From Oscillospiraceae bacterium (GTDB taxonomy: Bacteria > Bacillota > Clostridia > Oscillospirales > Ruminococcaceae): a DNA stretch of 64,000 bases. The notes under the pieces are model-generated. The model was not told the DNA's origin and searched no databases. It worked only from the letters and a program-made list of their open reading frames with translations. Shown here in pieces: positions 8,139-17,236 of the stretch (position 1 is the first letter of the stretch; every line of letters begins with the position of its first letter). Position numbers and translations under genes: made by a program. Location: the NCBI GenBank assembly GCA_017405465.1, contig JAFRAJ010000039.1, positions 104,891-168,890 of the forward strand, given 5' to 3'.

Positions 8139-9149
8139 ATGATCTTTTCAGTTGTTTTGACTGTATTGTTGGCCTTCCTTCTTTCGTGGAGGATCGGCTT
8201 TAGACTTGTTCCTTGGCTTCGTGCATTGAAGATGGGACAGGTCATAAATGACATCGGACCAACATGGCACAAGTATAAAGAAGGAACACCGACTATGGGT
8301 GGACTGATGTTCATTATTGGAACAGTAATTGCCGCAGCGACAGGATATATTGTGCTCGGATCTATTCAAGATACATATTTCAGCTCTTTGTGGAGCGTAG
8401 AATGGAAAAGACTTATCATCAATATCCTGTGTTGTCTTGCTTTCGCTGCCATCGGATTCGACGATGACTATCACAAGATTATGAATCACCAGAACATGGG
8501 ACTTACAGCGATTCAGAAAATAATGCTTCAGATACTCGTCTCAGCTGCATATCTGATCGCTATGAGATTCTGGGGAGATTGCTCTACCGTAATCTGGCTT
8601 CCTGTTTTCGGGGATGTGGAGTTCGGATTTCTATATTATCCACTTTTGATGTTTTCTATCATTGGAATCGTCAATGCAGTGAATCTTACCGACGGAGTTG
8701 ATGGACTCGCAGCGTCTACTACGATGGTCACTGCTGTAGGTTTTATGGTAATTGCTTCTCTGCTCAACAATCCCGGGAACCTGATCTTCTCTGCGGCTGT
8801 TGCAGGTTCTCTTTTCGGCTTTCTGTACTGGAACTATAAGCCTGCGAAGGTGTTCATGGGCGACACCGGGTCGATGTTTCTGGGAGGAGCCGTCGTGGCG
8901 ATGTCCTTCGGAAGCAAGAGGGAATTCCTTATGCTGCTTTCTGGAATATTGTTCGTTATAGAAGCGTTTTCAGATATTATTCAGGTCGGATACTTCAAGA
9001 TTACTCACGGTAAGAGAATCTTTAAGATGGCTCCAATCCACCACCACTTCGAAATGTGCGGCTGGAGTGAAGAGAAGATTGTATTTGTATTCTCTTTGAT
9101 AGCGCTTGCCGGCAACCTGGTTTCGATATATATCACGATGCTAAGCTGA
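8139..9149 (+). CDS. mraY: Phospho-N-acetylmuramoyl-pentapeptide-transferase
   Basis: MraY transfers phospho-MurNAc-pentapeptide to undecaprenyl phosphate, making lipid I at the inner face of the membrane. The 336-residue protein is a polytopic membrane protein of about ten helices with family signatures PTMGG (51-55), FDDDYHK (107-113), NLTDGVDGLA (182-191), GDTGS (241-245) and the histidine-rich APIHHHFE (298-305). The start codon follows the murF stop directly. Unlike in many dcw clusters, murD does not follow; ftsW comes next. Confidence 0.97.
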   Translation: MIFSVVLTVLLAFLLSWRIGFRLVPWLRALKMGQVINDIGPTWHKYKEGTPTMGGLMFIIGTVIAAATGYIVLGSIQDTYFSSLWSVEWKRLIINILCCLAFAAIGFDDDYHKIMNHQNMGLTAIQKIMLQILVSAAYLIAMRFWGDCSTVIWLPVFGDVEFGFLYYPLLMFSIIGIVNAVNLTDGVDGLAASTTMVTAVGFMVIASLLNNPGNLIFSAAVAGSLFGFLYWNYKPAKVFMGDTGSMFLGGAVVAMSFGSKREFLMLLSGILFVIEAFSDIIQVGYFKITHGKRIFKMAPIHHHFEMCGWSEEKIVFVFSLIALAGNLVSIYITMLS

Positions 9150-9163
9150 GCTAAGGTATGTAG

Positions 9164-10309
9164 ATGGCAAACAAACTTGGAAAAAACGGTGTACCTAAGA
9201 CCGATAGAGCGATGCTTATCCTGACACTTGTTCTCGTGGTAGTCGGGCTGCTTATGATGTTCTCTGCAAGCTATGCCAATGCCTTATATTACAAAAACGA
9301 TGCGTTTTATTACATCAAGAAGCAGGCAAGGTTCGCTCTGGTAGGGGTGATAATGATGATTATCATCTCATATATTCCGTATACGATCCTTCATAAATTT
9401 GCCGGTCTTATATATATCGGTTCTCTCGGAATGCTGGTAGTGACACTTACGATGCCTGCGATAAATGATGCAAAAAGATGGATTATCTTGGGAGGTTTTA
9501 CTTTTCAGCCTTCAGAAGCAATGAAGGTCGCAATAATCATATTGTTTGCTCATCTTATATCTATCAGACCATCCAGTCTGAAGACGTTCAAAGGCTTTCT
9601 CGTATATATGATGTTGCTGGCGCTTCCTGTCGCTGTAATGGTCCTGCAGCCACATATATCAGGCACGATCCAGCTCGTTCTGTTCGGTACAGTGGTCTTG
9701 CTTATTGGCGGAGCTAATATAATGCACTTCGTGATCCCTGCATCAGTACTCGGCCCTACGCTAGGAATGCTTATCTGGAAAGTCCAGGCATTCGATTATG
9801 CAAAGAGACGTATTCTTGCTCTTGTTGGCGGAGAAGCTGACAGATGGCAGATCGAACAGGGAATGCTGGCGATAGGATCAGGCGGGTTTTTCGGCTTGGG
9901 GCTAGGTAACTCCAGACAGAAACAGCTTTATGTACCAGAACCGCAGAACGACTTTGTGTTTTCAATAATCTGCGAAGAGATTGGATTCATGGGAGCTTTT
10001 CTGATAATCGGACTCTTTGTTGCATTTTTCCTGAGAGGAATTCATATAGCTATGAATGCAAAGGATCGTTTCGGTATGCTTTTGGTCGCCGGCGTTACTT
10101 CACAGATAGCTATTCAGACTATACTTAATATCGCGGTAGTGACAGGATCTATTCCGAATACCGGAATAAGTCTGCCGTTTTTCAGTCAGGGCGGAACCTC
10201 TATTCTCATACTGCTTTGTTCAGTGGGCGTCATTCTTTCTGTTGCCCGCTACAGTAATAAGGATAATGATGAGGAGCTCCTTCCTGAAGAAAGTGAGGCA
10301 AACGAATGA
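9164..10309 (+). CDS. ftsW: Peptidoglycan glycosyltransferase FtsW (SEDS family)
   Basis: A 381-residue SEDS glycan polymerase with about ten membrane helices, acting with the class B PBP at the septum. Signatures: KRWIILGGFTFQPSE (104-118), PEPQNDFVFSIICEEIGF (258-275), where Asp263 lines up with the essential aspartate of the SEDS family, and PNTGISLPFFSQGGTS (331-346). The placement in the dcw cluster before murG favours FtsW over RodA. It overlaps murG by four bases (ATGA), indicating translational coupling. Confidence 0.94.
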   Translation: MANKLGKNGVPKTDRAMLILTLVLVVVGLLMMFSASYANALYYKNDAFYYIKKQARFALVGVIMMIIISYIPYTILHKFAGLIYIGSLGMLVVTLTMPAINDAKRWIILGGFTFQPSEAMKVAIIILFAHLISIRPSSLKTFKGFLVYMMLLALPVAVMVLQPHISGTIQLVLFGTVVLLIGGANIMHFVIPASVLGPTLGMLIWKVQAFDYAKRRILALVGGEADRWQIEQGMLAIGSGGFFGLGLGNSRQKQLYVPEPQNDFVFSIICEEIGFMGAFLIIGLFVAFFLRGIHIAMNAKDRFGMLLVAGVTSQIAIQTILNIAVVTGSIPNTGISLPFFSQGGTSILILLCSVGVILSVARYSNKDNDEELLPEESEANE

Positions 10310-11424
10310 GAGCAGTCATAGCTGCTGGAGGAACCGCAGGACATATAAATCCGGCGCTGGCAATCGCAGAGCAGATCATGCTCAATGAACCGGATTCAGA
10401 GATAGTTTTTATGGGAAGGGAAGACGGAATGGAGAACCGTCTTGTGACAGCAAAAGGGTACAGACTTGTCCCTATTGATGTCTGGGGATTCATGAGAAGC
10501 TTCAAACTTGAAGATATACTGTTTAATCTCAATTCTCTTAGACTGATTGTGAAATCAAGCATTACTGCAAGACGATTCCTGAAGAAGTTCAAACCGGATG
10601 TAGTTATAGGATGCGGCGGTTACGTCAGTGGTCCTGTGGTAAGTCAGGCATCAGGACTCGGAATAAAGACGGCAATTCATGAACAGAACTCATTTCCTGG
10701 TCTTACTACCAGGATCCTCTCCAGAAAAGTCGATCTGATTCTCGCGCCGAATGAAGATGCAATGGAGAAGATCGGCCATCCTGAAAAGACTGTGGTAGTC
10801 GGAAATCCGATCTCAGCAGCAGTTGTAAGTGCTGACAGAGATGCAGCCCGTGTTGCGCTTGGAATAGGTGAACGTACCTGTATTCTTTCATTTGGTGGTT
10901 CCCTAGGTGCTCAGGTGATAAATGACATTGCTGCAAGAATGTTCAGACAGTGCAGCGCTAGAGATGATATATTTTTTATACATGCTACAGGAGGATATGA
11001 TACTGAATCATTTCCTAAGCAGCTTGAGGAATACGGAATAGACCCGGATACAATGCCCTGCAGAGTCAGCACATATATTTACGATATGCCTGACTGTCTT
11101 GCTGCTGCCGATATAGTCGTCTCAAGAAGCGGGGCAATCACGATAAGCGAGCTTGCTGCTGCTGGCAAAGCTTCGTATCTTATCCCTTCACCTAACGTCG
11201 CAGAGAATCATCAGTATTACAACGCACTTACTCTATCAAGCCGTGGTGCTGCAGTTCTTGAAGAGGAAAAAGATATGGATCCTGAAAGAACAGCGTCGAG
11301 GATCATTGAGCTTGCCTGCAACAGGGATGAGATCATTAAGATGAGCAAAGCTGCAAAAGAGATAGCGGCTCCGGATGCTGCTGCGCTTATTTATAAAAAG
11401 ATTAGAACACTGCTGAAAGGCTGA
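10306..11424 (+). CDS. murG: UDP-N-acetylglucosamine--lipid I GlcNAc transferase MurG
   Basis: MurG adds GlcNAc from UDP-GlcNAc to lipid I, forming lipid II on the cytoplasmic membrane face. The 372-residue GT-B fold enzyme has the N-terminal glycine loop AAGGTAGHINPALA (about 6-19), a second loop GCGGYVSGPV (about 103-112), HEQNSFPGLTTRIL (about 125-138), the C-domain loop GGSLGAQVIND (about 197-207) and the UDP-GlcNAc-binding block SRSGAITISELAAAGK (about 272-287). Its ATG overlaps the ftsW stop. Confidence 0.97.
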   Translation: MRAVIAAGGTAGHINPALAIAEQIMLNEPDSEIVFMGREDGMENRLVTAKGYRLVPIDVWGFMRSFKLEDILFNLNSLRLIVKSSITARRFLKKFKPDVVIGCGGYVSGPVVSQASGLGIKTAIHEQNSFPGLTTRILSRKVDLILAPNEDAMEKIGHPEKTVVVGNPISAAVVSADRDAARVALGIGERTCILSFGGSLGAQVINDIAARMFRQCSARDDIFFIHATGGYDTESFPKQLEEYGIDPDTMPCRVSTYIYDMPDCLAAADIVVSRSGAITISELAAAGKASYLIPSPNVAENHQYYNALTLSSRGAAVLEEEKDMDPERTASRIIELACNRDEIIKMSKAAKEIAAPDAAALIYKKIRTLLKG

Positions 11425-11432
11425 GTACCGTT

Positions 11433-12248
11433 TTGGCAAGAAGGACAGTAAAAACGAGAAAGAAAAAAAGAAGGACCGCACCCAAATATATTATGAGAAG
11501 GGTGACGGCCATACTTTTGTTTATTGCTGTCGTTACTGGAGTAGTATTATCACTTACTATCTTTTTTAAGATCGAAGATATTCAGATTAAAGGGCTCCTT
11601 GAGATATACACTAAGCAGGAAGTATCTGCAGCTTCCGGACTGAAGAAAGGTGACAATATCCTGAGGTTCTCTGTGTATAACACCAAGAATCGAATATGCA
11701 GACAGCTGCCTTATATTTCAGACGTCGTAATCAAGCGCGTATTGCCTTCTACAGTTGTGATATCGGTTAAAGAAGAAGATACTGCCATAGTGGTAGTATC
11801 AAAAGAGGGAAGCCTTATTGTCACAAAAGATCTTAAGATACTCAGTTCCGCCGGTGCGTTTCCCGGTAAGGCATTGATGATATATGGCATTCAGCCATCT
11901 AACCGAAAACCAGGTGAGAAGGTCACTTCAGAAGATAAAGACTCAATAAAATCGCTTTCAGAAATAATAAACCAGCTGTCCTCACTGGAATTGCTTTCAG
12001 ATACTTCGGCCATTAATACCGCAGATAAGCTGAATGTGGCAATGGTGATGAGAGGAAAGATACTCGTTAAGTTCGGAACTGTAGGTGATATAGAACGCAA
12101 GTGTCTTATGCTGGCGGAGATGATGAACAATCACATAGAAGAATCAGATATGGGGATCCTCGATCTGTCTGTCAGCGGTAAAGCGACATATGCTCCTAGG
12201 AATGATAAAGAGCTCGCAGAGGCGATCCAGCAGGCGATTTACAGCTAA
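11433..12248 (+). CDS. ftsQ: Cell division protein FtsQ/DivIB
   Basis: A 271-residue bitopic division protein. It has a very basic N-terminus (ARRTVKTRKKKRR), a single membrane helix (about residues 24-46), then a POTRA domain starting IEDIQIKGL (about 49) and a FtsQ beta domain. The partner is FtsL/DivIC, outside the membrane. The start is a TTG eight bases after the murG stop with no good ribosome-binding site; the next ATG (MRRVTA) would remove most of the basic tail but keep the membrane helix. The TTG start is preferred because basic tails are typical of FtsQ/DivIB. This is the last gene before a 165-base gap and ftsZ. Confidence 0.88.
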   Translation: MARRTVKTRKKKRRTAPKYIMRRVTAILLFIAVVTGVVLSLTIFFKIEDIQIKGLLEIYTKQEVSAASGLKKGDNILRFSVYNTKNRICRQLPYISDVVIKRVLPSTVVISVKEEDTAIVVVSKEGSLIVTKDLKILSSAGAFPGKALMIYGIQPSNRKPGEKVTSEDKDSIKSLSEIINQLSSLELLSDTSAINTADKLNVAMVMRGKILVKFGTVGDIERKCLMLAEMMNNHIEESDMGILDLSVSGKATYAPRNDKELAEAIQQAIYS

Positions 12249-12324
12249 TCTATAGATATATCGTCTCAGAATTCTTGTAAGTGCCTCTTGCGGAAACACT
12301 ATCGATTTTGAAAATGAAACAGTA

Positions 12325-12330
12325 TATAAT
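12325..12330 (+). promoter_or_regulatory. Possible -10 box of an ftsZ promoter
   Basis: TATAAT stands alone in the ftsQ-ftsZ gap, about 85 bases before the ftsZ start. The 17-base-upstream position has only TCGATT, and the nearby TTGAAA is 11 bases away, which is too close. A separate ftsZ promoter is plausible but poorly supported. Confidence 0.35.
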
Positions 12331-12413
12331 GTTTTCTAAGGCAATCTGAGATTTGATATGATAACATTCAAATAGATGTCATTTAATTGTATTTGAGGAG
12401 GGTAGCCTGAATC

Positions 12414-13652
12414 ATGAACTTCAGACTCGATGAAGAAACTCAATATGAGACAAATATCAAAGTGATCGGAGTCGGCGGTGGCGGCGGAAATGCTGTGAAC
12501 CGTATGTCCGATGCAGGAATTCAGGGTGTCGAACTCATAGCGATGAATACAGACAGCCAGATCCTGAAATACAGCAAAGCAACATATAAGCTCCAGATCG
12601 GAGATAAACTTACCCATGGACTTGGCGCAGGCGGTGATCCTGACAAAGGCAGACGCGCTGCTGAAGAGAGCAGGGAGGAGATCGCTGCAGCTCTCAAAGG
12701 AGCTAACATGGTGTTTGTAACAGCAGGAATGGGCGGCGGCACTGGAACAGGAGCAGCCCCTGTCGTAGCGGAGGTCGCAAGAGAGCAGGGAATCCTGACA
12801 GTAGCTATTGTTACCAAGCCGTTCTCTTTTGAGGGAAGACGTAAGATGCGTCTTGCAGAAGATGGCCTCAGTGAACTTCGTGAACATGTCGACTCACTAA
12901 TCGTTATTCCTAACGACAGATTAAAACTCCTTGAGACTGATGAGCCTATTACACTTAAGAATGCTTTTGATATGGCAGATAATGTGCTCAGACAAGGTGT
13001 TCAGTGCATCTCTGAAGCGATCAATGTTCCGGGACTTATCAACCTAGACTTCGCAGACGTTGAATCTGTTATGAGAAATATGGGTTATGCTCATATGGGC
13101 GTTGGCAGAGCTTCCGGAAAAGACAAAGCACGTGTTGCTGCTGCTATGGCAATCGACAGTCCTCTGCTCGAAACGAAGATCGATGGCTGCAAGGGAATTA
13201 TCCTGAACATTACAGCATCTCCTGATATTGATCTGGACGACGTTGAACTTGCTGCTAATATGTTCAAGGAAGCTGCTGATCCGGATGCCAATATCATCTG
13301 GGGCGTTGCATTTAATGATGATATGGATGACGAGATCGCTATAACTGCGATCGCAGCAGGTTTCGATGAGCCTATAGCAGCCCCGGCACCTGTCGTGGAA
13401 GAGAAACCTGTTGTTAAGCCGGAACCTGCACCTGCACCTGTTGCCGAACCTGTCGTAGAGCCTCAGCCGGCTCCGGTAAATCCGGAACCCAGGAGATCTC
13501 CTCAGGACGAATGGGATGTTTGGCTCAGAGATTTCAGTGCTAAGAATGAGAAGATGAGTCTCGGTACAGCCGATGTCACCAAACCAGTTACATCTACATT
13601 CGAGAAAGATATAAGTGACCTGCTCGATTTGGATAAACATCCTGAAAACTGA
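12414..13652 (+). CDS. ftsZ: Cell division GTPase FtsZ
   Basis: FtsZ, the tubulin-like GTPase that forms the Z ring. 412 residues: GTPase domain with [12 protein letters not shown] (about 20-31), MNTDSQIL (44-51) and the tubulin signature GGGTGTGA at 107-114; the T7 loop reads [11 protein letters not shown] (about 205-215). The C-terminal domain ends near 320 and is followed by a proline-rich linker of Pro-Ala-Val-Glu repeats. The extreme C-terminus ([11 protein letters not shown]) does not show the usual IPxFL-type peptide that binds FtsA or SepF. It has a good AGGAGGG ribosome-binding site and its own terminator. ftsA is absent from the cluster. Confidence 0.97.
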   Translation: MNFRLDEETQYETNIKVIGVGGGGGNAVNRMSDAGIQGVELIAMNTDSQILKYSKATYKLQIGDKLTHGLGAGGDPDKGRRAAEESREEIAAALKGANMVFVTAGMGGGTGTGAAPVVAEVAREQGILTVAIVTKPFSFEGRRKMRLAEDGLSELREHVDSLIVIPNDRLKLLETDEPITLKNAFDMADNVLRQGVQCISEAINVPGLINLDFADVESVMRNMGYAHMGVGRASGKDKARVAAAMAIDSPLLETKIDGCKGIILNITASPDIDLDDVELAANMFKEAADPDANIIWGVAFNDDMDDEIAITAIAAGFDEPIAAPAPVVEEKPVVKPEPAPAPVAEPVVEPQPAPVNPEPRRSPQDEWDVWLRDFSAKNEKMSLGTADVTKPVTSTFEKDISDLLDLDKHPEN

Positions 13653-13670
13653 AAAAATAGTTACTTAAGT

Positions 13671-13710
13671 ATCTGGAAGGAACAGAACAGCTCCTTCCAG
13701 ATAGTTTTTA
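13671..13710 (+). terminator. Intrinsic terminator after ftsZ
   Basis: An 11-bp perfect stem (ATCTGGAAGGA at 13671-13681 with TCCTTCCAGAT at 13692-13702) and a 10-base loop are followed by AGTTTTTA. It closes the dcw cluster. Confidence 0.9.
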
Positions 13711-13806
13711 TAGTTAGTATCAGTGACTGATTGGAAAAAAGATATGGATGCATTTGTGGATTAAAGAGACCGTTTACTCCTCAACGAAGATAAATATACA
13801 TTTTCA

Positions 13807-14544
13807 GTGCTGTCGAGAATAATCTGCGGGGAAAACGAATTACTATTGTCAGATCATGAAAAGAACATCATCTGTTTCAGCTGTCAGCCATATCCGGTTT
13901 GGATATGGACTCCTGATGATGCTTCTGAAGATGACTGGGAGAGGGCATATATCCTTGCTAAAGAGAATGCCCTTTTAGCTGGCGATCACCGTTTTAACAT
14001 GAAGTATGAGCTGGCAGAATACTTCATTAGCAGAGCTAAGAAAGAAGGATTAGCTTTTTCTGTCACAACAAATCTCTATGCGTATGACTGCTTGGCTCCC
14101 ATCGCACCTGCAGTAAAAACGGATGGAAAGCTTCATCTGTGCACATCAGATGACCTTGATGAATTGGTCGACTTTTTCGAGATGTTCCGCAATGCTGTTG
14201 GGATCGATCAAGAAAGCAGAGAACAATACCGTATACAGGCTGAGGACGGAATAAGATCAGGCAGAGTGTATTTCTGGGAGAATTCATCAGGAAAGGCAGT
14301 TGCTAGCTGCAACTGGCACCCTGTAAATGACATGGCATCTATCGGACTAGTCTATACACGTGAAGAAGAACGCAGGAAACACTACGCTGAGCATCTTGTG
14401 TATGAGGTAACTATGATTGCAAAGGCAAAAGGATTCACTCCTATGCTTTATACTGATGCTGATTATGCTGCTTCAAACGCATGTTATGAAAAGATAGGAT
14501 ACGTATTACGTGGTAAGCTCTGTACCATTGCACAGCATGGATGA
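13807..14544 (+). CDS. GNAT-family N-acetyltransferase
   Basis: A 245-residue protein whose C-terminal half (about residues 100-245) has GNAT features: GRVYFWENSSGKAVASCNW, then ASIGLVYTREEERRKHYAEHLVYEVT, where the RxxxxA-type acetyl-CoA loop is degenerate, and a terminal YEKIGYVLRG, the common GNAT ending. The N-terminal 100 residues do not match anything I recognise. The substrate is unknown. The start is a GTG with no clear ribosome-binding site; the frame continues upstream to 13765 without an ATG, so the N-terminus is uncertain. It lies alone between the ftsZ terminator and the promoter of the next gene. Confidence 0.75.
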   Translation: MLSRIICGENELLLSDHEKNIICFSCQPYPVWIWTPDDASEDDWERAYILAKENALLAGDHRFNMKYELAEYFISRAKKEGLAFSVTTNLYAYDCLAPIAPAVKTDGKLHLCTSDDLDELVDFFEMFRNAVGIDQESREQYRIQAEDGIRSGRVYFWENSSGKAVASCNWHPVNDMASIGLVYTREEERRKHYAEHLVYEVTMIAKAKGFTPMLYTDADYAASNACYEKIGYVLRGKLCTIAQHG

Positions 14545-14591
14545 TCATAATCCGAGGACAAAGCAATGATCAGTTTTTCAGAACAAGCGGA

Positions 14592-14619
14592 TTGCAGTTC
14601 TATGTGAATGTTGTATACT
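14592..14619 (+). promoter_or_regulatory. Promoter of the DivIVA-like gene
   Basis: TTGCAG (14592-14597), a 16-base spacer and TATACT (14614-14619) form a good sigma-A type promoter about 75 bases before the predicted start codon. Confidence 0.6.
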
Positions 14620-14694
14620 AATCTCTAATAAATAAGGAACTTATCAGCATCAAATTGTGTACCTTATCAAGTGAAACCGATGAAAGGGAATAAG

Positions 14695-16320
14695 ATGAGT
14701 GCCGCAAAAGAAAGCAATGACAGCTTTGTAAAAAGAAATGCAATGTCCAGTGAAGCGGAAGACGGAAAGAAATTCTTCCGTACTTCATTGTTCGGCTATA
14801 ACAAGATAGCTGTAAATGACTATATAGACCGCCTTTATTCAGAATATTCTGAAGGTGAGAAAGCTCTCGTTGCTGAAGTTAACAAACTTCGCAAAATTAA
14901 TGAAGATCTTCAGGAGAAGAACAAAGAGTATGATTCGGAGTTCCAATCTGTAAGAGAACAGGTGACTACTGAGCTTGCGTTTGTATCTCAGTACAGAGAT
15001 ATCGAGAAAGAGTACAGTACTACTATCGAAGATCTTCAGAAAGCCCGTGATACCCTGGAAGAAAAGGTCAAAGCAGGAGATGAACTGAATACTTCGCTTC
15101 TTTCCAGACTTGAGGAATCCATAAACAGAGCAGACGAGCTGCAGCGGACTATAGACCGTCAGAATGAGGAGCTGTCAAGATTGTCATCGGGCAAGACAGA
15201 TGACAGTATCTCAATGTTTACAATAAACGAAAATGAACTCGGCGTATCTTCAGACTCAGCGCAGGATAAAGACCCGGAACCTGCAGTTTCTGCAGAGAGT
15301 GAAGAAACTATCAGGAAATTGACAGAAGATGTATCTTCTTTCGAAAGGAGACTGTCAGAAGCTGAGAGAGAACGTGACAGTGCACTATCTGCGCTGCAGG
15401 CAGCAGCTGATCAAATAAGACAGATGCGGAATGAGCTTAACAAGCGCATATCGCAGCTGATCAGCCAAAGGGATACCGATATCGCTAGAAATAATGAGAG
15501 AATGATGGCCCAATACGAGAAACGCATTAATGAACATGAGAGGCGTTACTCGGAACTCAAGAGGGAGAACAGCCGCCTCAGCGGAGAAATCTCAGAGATA
15601 ATTCGGAAGCGGGACAATGCCATCGCCTCGAATAATGAAAAGATGCAGGCGCATTTTGACAAAATGCTCGGTCAGTATCAGGCGGAGGCAGCTGAACTTA
15701 AGCGTTCGAATTCCAACCTCAGTAAAGAAACAGAAGGGCTGACAAGAGATCTTCAGCAGAAGAACAGCGAACTGGAAGAAAGAATTGCAGCTCTTTCAAA
15801 AGAAAAAGAAGATGCTATCCGTCACTATAATGCTGTTCTGCAGAACGGGCAGAATCAGATTCAGAAACTCCAAAAAGAGTTTCAGAGCCGGATGCAGAAC
15901 GTGCAGAATATTGTGACCAGCATGCAGACCCAGAACACAAAACTCCAGCAGTCTCTGAATGAAAAGAACAATCAGCTGAAAGAAATAATAGGCAGATACA
16001 ACAGTGCCGTTGAAGTTCTCAACAAAAGACAGGGCATCATTCAGGATATGAGCAGCAAGCTGTCTGAAGAGAATCAGAAACAGATGGAGAGAGAATTCAG
16101 GATCAATTCACTTAACAGTGAGATGGTACGCAGAGATATTTCGCTGTCGCAGAAAGATAATGAGATCCTTGCGCTGAGGAATTATATCAGCGAGCTCGAA
16201 AGCAGACTCGGATACGCGGTAGGTTATCAGAACGGACACAAGAGTTCTTTTGAAGTAGCTTACAGAAACGACTCACAGAATCAGGATCAAGCTGTTGGCG
16301 ACTCTTCTCAGATTGAGTAG
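14695..16320 (+). CDS. Long DivIVA-like coiled-coil protein
   Basis: A 541-residue cytoplasmic protein. Near the N-terminus, FFRTSLFGYNKIAVNDYIDRLY (about residues 26-47) matches the DivIVA/GpsB membrane-binding motif (FGYN..VNDYI). Nearly all the rest, to about residue 505, is coiled coil with a repeating Glu/Lys/Gln/Arg pattern; two related segments (NNERMMAQYEKRINEHERRY and NNEKMQAHFDKMLGQYQAEA) look like an internal duplication. Classical DivIVA is much shorter. A role in polar or septal organisation is inferred from the motif and from the position after ftsZ. The ATG at 14695 has AGGGAA five bases upstream; in-frame GTG 14671 and ATG 14680 are less likely starts. Confidence 0.75.
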   Translation: MSAAKESNDSFVKRNAMSSEAEDGKKFFRTSLFGYNKIAVNDYIDRLYSEYSEGEKALVAEVNKLRKINEDLQEKNKEYDSEFQSVREQVTTELAFVSQYRDIEKEYSTTIEDLQKARDTLEEKVKAGDELNTSLLSRLEESINRADELQRTIDRQNEELSRLSSGKTDDSISMFTINENELGVSSDSAQDKDPEPAVSAESEETIRKLTEDVSSFERRLSEAERERDSALSALQAAADQIRQMRNELNKRISQLISQRDTDIARNNERMMAQYEKRINEHERRYSELKRENSRLSGEISEIIRKRDNAIASNNEKMQAHFDKMLGQYQAEAAELKRSNSNLSKETEGLTRDLQQKNSELEERIAALSKEKEDAIRHYNAVLQNGQNQIQKLQKEFQSRMQNVQNIVTSMQTQNTKLQQSLNEKNNQLKEIIGRYNSAVEVLNKRQGIIQDMSSKLSEENQKQMEREFRINSLNSEMVRRDISLSQKDNEILALRNYISELESRLGYAVGYQNGHKSSFEVAYRNDSQNQDQAVGDSSQIE

Positions 16321-16346
16321 TGATAATTTAATTCACAAATAATAAA

Positions 16347-16383
16347 ACAGGCGACTTCCTTTAACTGGAAGTCGCCTGTCAGT
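16347..16383. terminator. Bidirectional terminator between convergent genes
   Basis: A perfect 13-bp stem (ACAGGCGACTTCC at 16347-16359 with GGAAGTCGCCTGT at 16367-16379) with a 7-base loop. The + side has only a short CAGTTT tail; on the - strand the stem is followed by TTTTATTATTT. It serves both the DivIVA-like gene and the HD-domain gene. Confidence 0.8.
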
Positions 16384-16396
16384 TTATGGCTGAAAA

Positions 16397-16972
16397 TCAA
16401 GTTTCCAACAGATATGTAGCTTCTAGATCACTGAGGTGCAGTTTTACCGCCAGAGGGTATTTATTGAACGCATTTCCGATGTTGAAACCTCCGGAATGAG
16501 CGCTGTCATCAAATCCGCCCATGTGCCATCTGATAGCAATGGCTTCTTCCGGAGATAGTCTCATGAACCGTTCGATGAGATAGACTGATTTTTCACCATG
16601 CCCATAAGGATACGGATCATCTATCGAATAGTATGGGACTTTTTCCCATTGTCCGGTTATGTCATTCTTCACGTTTCTGGTAGTCTCTTTGTAAAAGTTA
16701 GCCTTACAAAGATCATGAAGCAGAGATACAACAGCTATCGTTTCGTCAGAATGCGCATTATCCTGATCATTTCTTTTTTTTAGGATGTCATATACATTCA
16801 GTGAATGAATAACAAGTCCTTCACTGAATGCTCCATGATATCTAGTGCTCGCCGGAGCAGTAAAAAAATCTGTGCGGTTATCCATCCACTCAAGCAGTCT
16901 GTCAGCTCCCTGGCGTTTGATGTACTGTTCGTAAATGTTGAGAAAGCGTTCTTTATTTTCACTGTTGATCAT
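16397..16972 (-). CDS. HD-domain phosphohydrolase of unknown substrate
   Basis: A 191-residue protein with a metal-dependent HD domain: first histidine in GLVIHSLNVYDIL (about residue 56), the HD pair in SLLHDLCKANFY (about 86), further histidines in YGHGEKSVYLIERF (about 124) and IAIRWHMGGFD (about 149), and a late Asp in HLSDLEATY (about 183). This is the H..HD..H..H..D pattern of phosphohydrolases acting on nucleotides or phosphate monoesters. No GTPase or regulatory domain is attached. It is the second gene of a two-gene - strand unit, one base after ydbC, so the products may act together. The substrate is unknown. Confidence 0.8.
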   Translation of the reverse strand: MINSENKERFLNIYEQYIKRQGADRLLEWMDNRTDFFTAPASTRYHGAFSEGLVIHSLNVYDILKKRNDQDNAHSDETIAVVSLLHDLCKANFYKETTRNVKNDITGQWEKVPYYSIDDPYPYGHGEKSVYLIERFMRLSPEEAIAIRWHMGGFDDSAHSGGFNIGNAFNKYPLAVKLHLSDLEATYLLET

Positions 16973-16973
16973 T

Positions 16974-17195
16974 TCAGATTTCCATTCCGTTCAGTATCTC
17001 TTTAAGTGCTTTAAGCTCTTCCAGAGAAAGGGAAATACCTTTTCCCATCTTTTCATTGCCTGGAGCCCAGTCACGTATATCGTATTTAGGCGCGCGTCCG
17101 TTCCAGCTTATCAGATTGATCTGCCTGGACCAACCGTTGATATTTTGTGAAAGGATTCCAACCTGTTCGGTGATTTCATAAGAGAATTCAGGCAT
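16974..17195 (-). CDS. ydbC: YdbC-family PC4-like single-strand nucleic acid binding protein
   Basis: A 73-residue protein with the YdbC/PC4 pattern: FSYEITEQVGILSQNINGW, then QINLISWNGRAPKYDIRDW (about residues 26-44) and a C-terminal helix (LEELKALKEILNGM). Members are related to eukaryotic transcription coactivator PC4 and bind single-stranded DNA as dimers. The ribosome-binding site GGAGGAG lies 6 bases before the ATG. It is divergent from the tRNA genes and directly precedes the HD-domain gene on the - strand. Family assignment is good; the cellular role is not established. Confidence 0.8.
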   Translation of the reverse strand: MPEFSYEITEQVGILSQNINGWSRQINLISWNGRAPKYDIRDWAPGNEKMGKGISLSLEELKALKEILNGMEI

Positions 17196-17236
17196 GTGTC
17201 ACTCCTCCAGTGTTTTCTTTGATCTGGTTATATATA

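Noticed and set aside
13044..13640. 198-codon open frame opposite ftsZ
   Set aside because: Its composition mirrors the complementary strand of ftsZ and its Pro/Ala linker; no independent evidence for a gene.
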